A stretch of 24,221 bases of DNA, from positions 1-24,221 of IMG/VR virus record IMGVR_UViG_3300042863_000825. One strand, 5' to 3'. The notes beneath the pieces are model-generated. The model searched no databases, was not told the origin of the DNA, and saw only the letters and a program-made list of their open reading frames with translations. This document shows, in pieces, positions 19,861-24,221 of the stretch. How positions within the stretch are numbered: the first letter of the stretch is position 1; every line of letters starts with the position of its first letter. Origin of the DNA: a virus. The position numbers and the translations under genes were made by a program.

Positions 19861-20841
19861 TTAAATAAATTTTTGACAAAACTTTTTAGGAACAACCGCT
19901 AAATCAATACGTGATATATCGGCTGATGCTAATTTACTATTCTGATTAAATTTTATTTCTATTTTGTGTTTTTCCATAGTAGATTTGTTGATACCTACAT
20001 TGATAGTTCCTACATAGTTAATGCTATAAAAGGGTTTGTTCCTACGAAATACCGCATCAGGTGTGAAGCATTCACTATGCTGTAATGTGTTATGAATATC
20101 TTTAACTTCTACCATAATCCTTACTTCATTTAAGTCCATCATTGCATCTAAAATCTTATTTGGAATAATAAACTCATTAAAATAAAACTTATTACCTACT
20201 ACTCTGATAGTAGACGGAGACTTTTGCATTAAACCATTACTACCATCCTGTACTAAATTTAATGCATCTGTTAATGAATTAATATAATGTTCATTCCAAT
20301 GCATCTCATATGGTACAATTAAGGTTAGATTACGATAAGTATCCATCTTAAGAGTGTAATCACTTTGCTTGATGTTATATGCCCGTTTAGGATAATCGTT
20401 CAATATACTACTGAGGATCTTATCACCATTTTGTTTGTTTTCTAGGAATGATGAATATTGTGTATTGTGTTTTGCCCCATCAATATTTTTACTGTCTTTT
20501 CCTGAGGATAGTATTCTATCACTTAGCCTGATTAAAGATAATTTAACATCAACCACTACTTGAATCTTATTACCAATATTTTGTTGAGAGATAACTTTGT
20601 ACTCATCAACAAAGGCTGAACTATAAGCTAGGATTTCATTCTTAACAAGTTTTTCGTTGTATGATTCACGTTCACTAGCAATCACTACACCAACTTGGTA
20701 TTCAATTGCTTCTTTAAACGCATTGTTTTTTGCTTCTTCGTATGTATTACCTACACCAGTGGTACGAATGTAATTATCAGACTTAGAGGTAGATGCACAT
20801 CCAATAAGTATAAAACATACCGTTAGCAATAATAACCGCAT
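19861..20841 (-). CDS. Outer-membrane-type lipoprotein, FlgT/LPP20-like N-terminal region
   Basis: 326 residues. Lipobox LIGC with Cys15; residue +2 is Ala, not Asp, so the Lol rule predicts outer-membrane sorting. Residues about 25-105 (TTGVGNTYEEAKNNAFKEAIEYQVGV...YSSAFVDEYKVIS...VVVDVKLSL) follow the G.G.T.EEA...A...A...V pattern of LPP20/FlgT-type domains. The remainder (about 120-326) is unrecognised, with a late Cys pair (252-326 region). Lies 24 bases upstream of clpX and 2 bases after the other lipoprotein gene. A role in surface modification or superinfection exclusion is inference only. Confidence 0.75.
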   Translation of the reverse strand: MRLLLLTVCFILIGCASTSKSDNYIRTTGVGNTYEEAKNNAFKEAIEYQVGVVIASERESYNEKLVKNEILAYSSAFVDEYKVISQQNIGNKIQVVVDVKLSLIRLSDRILSSGKDSKNIDGAKHNTQYSSFLENKQNGDKILSSILNDYPKRAYNIKQSDYTLKMDTYRNLTLIVPYEMHWNEHYINSLTDALNLVQDGSNGLMQKSPSTIRVVGNKFYFNEFIIPNKILDAMMDLNEVRIMVEVKDIHNTLQHSECFTPDAVFRRNKPFYSINYVGTINVGINKSTMEKHKIEIKFNQNSKLASADISRIDLAVVPKKFCQKFI

Positions 20842-20843
20842 AA

Positions 20844-21479
20844 TCAGTTACCGAATTTTTTACGTAGTTGATTAGAAACCATTTCAGATTCTTTGTCCCA
20901 ACGTATAGTTACAGAGACTTCTTGTGGTCCTATCACTTCTTGTTTGATAACTTTGAATCCTCGCAGAATGCCCTGAGAATTAACACGGATTGTTTCACTT
21001 AATTGGTATGCGGTATCGTTAGAATTTTCACGCACAGAATGATTAGTGTCTTTTTCAGCGTCACTATCACTCATAGAAACAACCTCACCTGTTGTAGTAC
21101 GTGATTTCATCCGATCACTTGCTTTCTCGACATTCTTAGCAAGTGTATTAGTAACACGGGTACTTGACACCTCTTCTTGGATGAAATGACGTACACTTGC
21201 CCTAGCACGGTCTGACGCACGAATTAATGCTGTTCTACGGTTGTTTTCACTATTACCATTAGAACTAGCTGTACCGACGGATTCGATGGAAATAATATCA
21301 CAGTTTGATTTATCTAATGAATACCATTTGCAATCTGTTTCGATTTTAATAGTATCTTGTTTAAATGAGGTAGAAAGCTTTTGATTCCTAATCTGGTCAA
21401 ACTCGCCCTCGCCTCGTTGTATGGTTGAACATCCCACTAATGCAACAATGGATGCTAGTGCTAATAATTTGAGTTTCAT
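20844..21479 (-). CDS. Lipoprotein, LPP20-like
   Basis: 211 residues. Signal MKLKLLALASIVALVGC with lipobox LVGC, Cys17; Ser at +2 predicts outer-membrane sorting. The body contains RRTALIRASDRARASVRHFI (about 81-100), a charged Ser/Thr/Asp-rich stretch, and SETIRVNSQGILRGFKVIKQEVIG..EVSVTIRWD, the helix-then-strand pattern of LPP20-like lipoproteins. GGAG lies at good distance before the ATG, and a promoter candidate lies at 21510-21538. Only 2 bases separate it from the second lipoprotein gene, so the two are likely made together. Confidence 0.75.
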   Translation of the reverse strand: MKLKLLALASIVALVGCSTIQRGEGEFDQIRNQKLSTSFKQDTIKIETDCKWYSLDKSNCDIISIESVGTASSNGNSENNRRTALIRASDRARASVRHFIQEEVSSTRVTNTLAKNVEKASDRMKSRTTTGEVVSMSDSDAEKDTNHSVRENSNDTAYQLSETIRVNSQGILRGFKVIKQEVIGPQEVSVTIRWDKESEMVSNQLRKKFGN

Positions 21480-21509
21480 TTAAATCTCCAATAAGTTTAA
21501 GATATGTAT

Positions 21510-21538
21510 ATCCTAACACAATATTGATTTAATGTCAA
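21510..21538 (-). promoter_or_regulatory. Promoter candidate of the lipoprotein-clpX operon
   Basis: Minus strand TTGACA (21538-21533), 17-base spacer, TAGGAT (21515-21510, four of six consensus). The -35 directly follows the stop of the upstream membrane-protein gene. A start near 21503 would give a leader of about 24 bases with GGAG. Confidence 0.55.
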
Positions 21539-23062
21539 TTATTTTTGGTTCTTTAGGAACAATTCTATCTGTTCTTTTTCAGTTTCGGACAATAAATCCA
21601 AATCGTATTCGCCCTTTTCTATCTTTTCAACCAAATATTTAATATAATTTTGGTTATGTAGATAGGTGTCTGATTGTTCCTTTTGTATCTCAATCCATTT
21701 GCGTCCGTCATACTTATAAACACGGTTTGGTAATGAATCTACACGTACAAATACGTCACCTTTATTGGCTTCATTTGGAAATTTAATTCCAAAATTTGTA
21801 CTAATTGTACGTTGACTATCAGCAGTTACCATAAAGATATCCGGGCGTAAACTCTTTAATGCTTCCTTCTGATAATGCTTATCTTCAAACACTACATATC
21901 CACCTTCTAATTCCTTATAAGGTTTGTAGGATTCAATTACTACTTCTGTATTAGTTTCCTCAACAGTTTCCTGTTTTGGAGCAACCATCGGTTTAACATC
22001 AAAACTTACAAATGGTTTACTTAAATAAGGATGTTGCTCTAATAAAGATTTTGGTTCTTCTGATATATTATCCTTAACATCGCATAGTTTATTTGGGCAA
22101 AATAGACCTATACCAGGAGCATTCATTAACTCAGTACCGCACATATAACAGTTGATTGGTTCGTTGACCGATTCTTTAATCTGTTTAATTTGTTCATCGG
22201 TTAATGGACCATCATCAGGCTCGTATGCTGGTTCGGTGACAGTGGGAGTCGATGGTGTTTCATTCCCTAGAGGGCTGTCACCCTCCTCATCTTCTTCATC
22301 CCATTCTTTACTTGCATTAGCTGCCAATACAAGTGCAATAGCTAAAGGATCGAACACAATAACCAATAAGATAATAACCCAACGTACTGCTGCCTCTAGT
22401 GTATTGTTATCAGCGTTATCACCATATATCAATGCGGCAATATATTTTATCGGGCCCACTTCTGCTTCTACTTTACGATTCTCTGCCGCAATAGGTGCTC
22501 GTTCTTCATTAAGTTTAGCAATTTCTTTCTGAGCATCACCGATATCTTTTTGTAGTTTAGTGCGTTCACCAGCTTGTTGTCTGCGAATTTGTACAGCACG
22601 TTCAGCACTATTCTCACTATCACCACGGCTTAAACGCTGGTCAACTTGATTGTCCATTTGAGTTAATGCTTTACGTGCTAACTCAATATTGTCTCGTTGT
22701 GTTTTAATTTTCTCATCGTATAATGACAGTTTGGCTTGACTATCACCGGTACTAATGCCATGCTCCATATGTGCTTTACTTAAGAAGCCAAATATACCCA
22801 TACTAGTAAGTAATGCTAATGCAATAACGGCAGGTACAAGATATAGTTTTAATAACCAACCTGCTCGGTTCCAATACTTACGTAGCCAAACAGTGGTAGT
22901 AATCTTTCCTATTTCAAGTATACCTCCCATGATAATAACAGGAATAACCGCACCTGCAAAGATAGCGGTTAAGCCAATAATACTATACCAGGCAGCTACC
23001 GAACTAAGCGATAGTGCTACTAATAATGTGAGAGTTGAGAATGATAAAAATTTAAGGCGCAT
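21539..23062 (-). CDS. Four-helix membrane protein with coiled coil and zinc ribbon
   Basis: 507 residues. Hydrophobic segments at about 8-26, 28-50, 68-94 and 226-248. Residues 108-200 between helices 3 and 4 form a charged coiled coil (YDEKIKTQRDNIELARKAL...QKDIGDAQKEIAKLNEERAP). After an acidic, Pro-rich linker, Cys305, Cys308, Cys322 and Cys327 (CYMCG...FCPNKLC) form a zinc ribbon. The C-terminal half contains a beta-rich domain ending KYDGRKWIEIQKEQ and an acidic helical tail. Similar coil-containing membrane proteins are reported in marine T4-like phages; no function is established. No Shine-Dalgarno sequence; 7 bases after the preceding gene. Confidence 0.8.
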   Translation of the reverse strand: MRLKFLSFSTLTLLVALSLSSVAAWYSIIGLTAIFAGAVIPVIIMGGILEIGKITTTVWLRKYWNRAGWLLKLYLVPAVIALALLTSMGIFGFLSKAHMEHGISTGDSQAKLSLYDEKIKTQRDNIELARKALTQMDNQVDQRLSRGDSENSAERAVQIRRQQAGERTKLQKDIGDAQKEIAKLNEERAPIAAENRKVEAEVGPIKYIAALIYGDNADNNTLEAAVRWVIILLVIVFDPLAIALVLAANASKEWDEEDEEGDSPLGNETPSTPTVTEPAYEPDDGPLTDEQIKQIKESVNEPINCYMCGTELMNAPGIGLFCPNKLCDVKDNISEEPKSLLEQHPYLSKPFVSFDVKPMVAPKQETVEETNTEVVIESYKPYKELEGGYVVFEDKHYQKEALKSLRPDIFMVTADSQRTISTNFGIKFPNEANKGDVFVRVDSLPNRVYKYDGRKWIEIQKEQSDTYLHNQNYIKYLVEKIEKGEYDLDLLSETEKEQIELFLKNQK

Positions 23063-23069
23063 CTGATAT

Positions 23070-23282
23070 TTAGTCTAACGTTACATCAAATAAGTGACTA
23101 TAATAACTAAGAAATTCGGCAACAGGTAAAACAAGTTTCTGAGGAATATTAGGACCGCGAGACACATGATATGTAACTAAATAATCCCCGCGATCCTCGT
23201 CGGTCTTTTTTACTTGTATTACTTCAATCTTGTTGCCATCTTCAAACACATAAAATTGTCCTACTAGAGTAAGTGCGTTCAT
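23070..23282 (-). CDS. Hypothetical protein, 70 residues
   Basis: Begins MNALTLVGQFYVFEDGNKIEVIQVKK; beta-rich start, then DRGDYLVTYHVSRGPNIPQ and a helical end (VAEFLSYYSHLFDV). The start overlaps the preceding gene's stop as ATGA. Family not recognised. Confidence 0.65.
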   Translation of the reverse strand: MNALTLVGQFYVFEDGNKIEVIQVKKTDEDRGDYLVTYHVSRGPNIPQKLVLPVAEFLSYYSHLFDVTLD

Positions 23283-24221
23283 TTTGAATTATGGTACACG
23301 TCAAACTGCGCCCACTGGCCTCGCCAGTTGTCATGTTCACTGTCCATACCTTCGTCATCAAGTTCATCACCATCATATACTAATCGGGTTACAACACTTG
23401 TGCCTTGAATATCCCAGTTAAAGACTTTAAGTTTCTTAGGTTCAAACACACCTTCGATACTTGTTTGGATGCAACTGCCTTTGCCACCTTGTGTCCACAT
23501 CAACCAGTAACCCTTACCTAGATGTTCTGGATATAGTTCTTCTAATTCTTCACTGCAATCATAACGACTATCTTCTTCACCGTGTGCTTCACTAAAGAAT
23601 GATTCTAAGTCACCGTCATAGATAGTTTCACCTTCACTATTTTCAATAGTCATATGAGTATCATCTTGGTCAAATCCCCAGAATGAATGTTTACCTTGAT
23701 ACTCATAGTAAGGCAAATCAAATCGTGCCGCTTTAGGAGTATTATTCTCATCGTAATCATAGTTCTCGTTAAGGGCATCACTCAAATCATTTTCGTGTTC
23801 TTCACTACTCCAATGTTCGTATTGTTGTTTCTTAATCTTATGCACACCGATCTCACGTGTGCGACCCCACACACGAATTGTATATGTATCTTCAGGATAA
23901 CTTTCCTTCAATGAATCGTCATCTACTACATTGAAGGCTGCATCAAGGTCTTCAAACTCTGCTTTGAGTTCTTCTAATGCTTCTTCTAGTTCATTTTCAT
24001 CAACTAGTTCCTCATCTTCTTCCTCAGTTTCCTTAGCCCAACGTGCAGAACGTTCTGCACTTTCTTTTTCTGCTATGACACCGGCTTCTGTTAATTCAGT
24101 ATCACTTTCACAGTATGGGCAAATTTTTCTAGGATCATCAATTTCATTTCCGTCTTTATCCATCCAAGACCACTCGGCATCATAACTTTGGCCAGTCCAC
24201 TTGCACTTAGTACATTTATGA
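23279..24221 (-). CDS. Acidic protein with N-terminal zinc ribbon, 5' end outside window
   Basis: The frame stays open to the right edge. An ATG at 24163 exists, but the in-frame codons before it read HKCTKCKWTGQSYDAEW, giving a CxxC that pairs with ICPYCES just inside (about 15-18 residues after the ATG). The four Cys make a zinc ribbon, so the true start is outside the window. After it comes a very acidic coiled segment (EEDEELVDENELEEALEELKAEFEDLD) and a domain rich in Trp, Tyr, Asp and Glu (YWLMWTQGGKGSC, NWRGQWAQFDVYH). No membrane segment. ATGA overlap with the next gene. Possibly nucleic-acid- or protein-binding; function unknown. Confidence 0.75.
   Translation of the reverse strand, partial: HKCTKCKWTGQSYDAEWSWMDKDGNEIDDPRKICPYCESDTELTEAGVIAEKESAERSARWAKETEEEDEELVDENELEEALEELKAEFEDLDAAFNVVDDDSLKESYPEDTYTIRVWGRTREIGVHKIKKQQYEHWSSEEHENDLSDALNENYDYDENNTPKAARFDLPYYEYQGKHSFWGFDQDDTHMTIENSEGETIYDGDLESFFSEAHGEEDSRYDCSEELEELYPEHLGKGYWLMWTQGGKGSCIQTSIEGVFEPKKLKVFNWDIQGTSVVTRLVYDGDELDDEGMDSEHDNWRGQWAQFDVYHNSK

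Noticed and set aside
1-24221. tRNA or other structured RNA genes
   Set aside because: No cloverleaf with a TTCRANNC arm and CCA-type end was found on either strand by reading, and nearly all sequence is taken by protein genes.

Overview
The window reads as part of the genome of a virulent tailed dsDNA phage, probably a large T4-like (myovirus-type) phage of an aquatic Gram-negative bacterium. It is AT-rich and tightly packed: 42 genes were called and no gap exceeds about 120 bases. At least ten neighbouring gene pairs share a 4-base ATGA stop/start overlap. Typical phage genes (dCMP deaminase, MazG-like pyrophosphohydrolase, SprT-like protein, glycine-rich adhesin, many small conserved phage ORFs) sit among genes that look host-derived (ClpP, ClpX, ClpS, Hsp20, ribosomal protein bS21, a secreted DD-peptidase-like enzyme, two lipoproteins). 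Consensus sigma70 promoters and lipoprotein/Sec signals point to a proteobacterial-type host. The exact host cannot be read from the sequence.

Layout. (1) 1-4827, minus strand: a membrane-anchored coiled-coil protein cut by the left edge, a 29-residue membrane peptide, a large secreted Gln-rich adhesin-like protein with a duplicated N-terminal domain, and an Asn/Thr-repeat secreted protein whose 3' end overlaps the adhesin gene by 68 bases in another frame. (2) 4946-7299, plus strand: two small genes, a glycine-rich tail-fibre-tip-like protein, then a coupled pair of secreted proteins, the second an S11/PBP7-type D,D-peptidase homologue. A shared AGATAAATAT motif precedes several of these genes, resembling T4-type late promoters. 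(3) 10519-7296, minus: a ten-gene operon headed by a cupin-like protein and containing MazG-like and dCMP deaminase genes (nucleotide metabolism). (4) 10889-10629, minus: a winged-helix regulator with a 32-bp inverted repeat over its promoter and a clean intrinsic terminator. (5) 14057-10987, minus: small early-type genes. Four near-identical promoter cassettes (TTGACA, 17 bp, TATAAT) sit directly behind successive genes; one seems to start a leaderless mRNA. The block ends in a SWIM zinc-finger protein and a metallophosphoesterase. (6) 14119-19836: clpP diverging from a possible nuclease gene, a SprT-like gene, a membrane protein with a histone-H1-like tail, a phosphoesterase homologue that has lost most metal ligands, then clpS, hsp20, bS21 and clpX. 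(7) 19861-24221, minus: two lipoproteins with FlgT/LPP20-like features, a four-helix membrane protein with coiled coil and zinc ribbon, and two acidic or unknown proteins, the last cut by the right edge.

The most notable content is the proteostasis set. ClpX keeps its IGF ClpP-docking loop and ATPase motifs, ClpP keeps its Ser-His-Asp triad, and ClpS keeps much of the N-degron pocket. With Hsp20 and a ClpX-coupled bS21, the phage appears able to redirect regulated proteolysis and perhaps translation. ClpS classically serves ClpA, which is not in this window, so it may act on host ClpAP.
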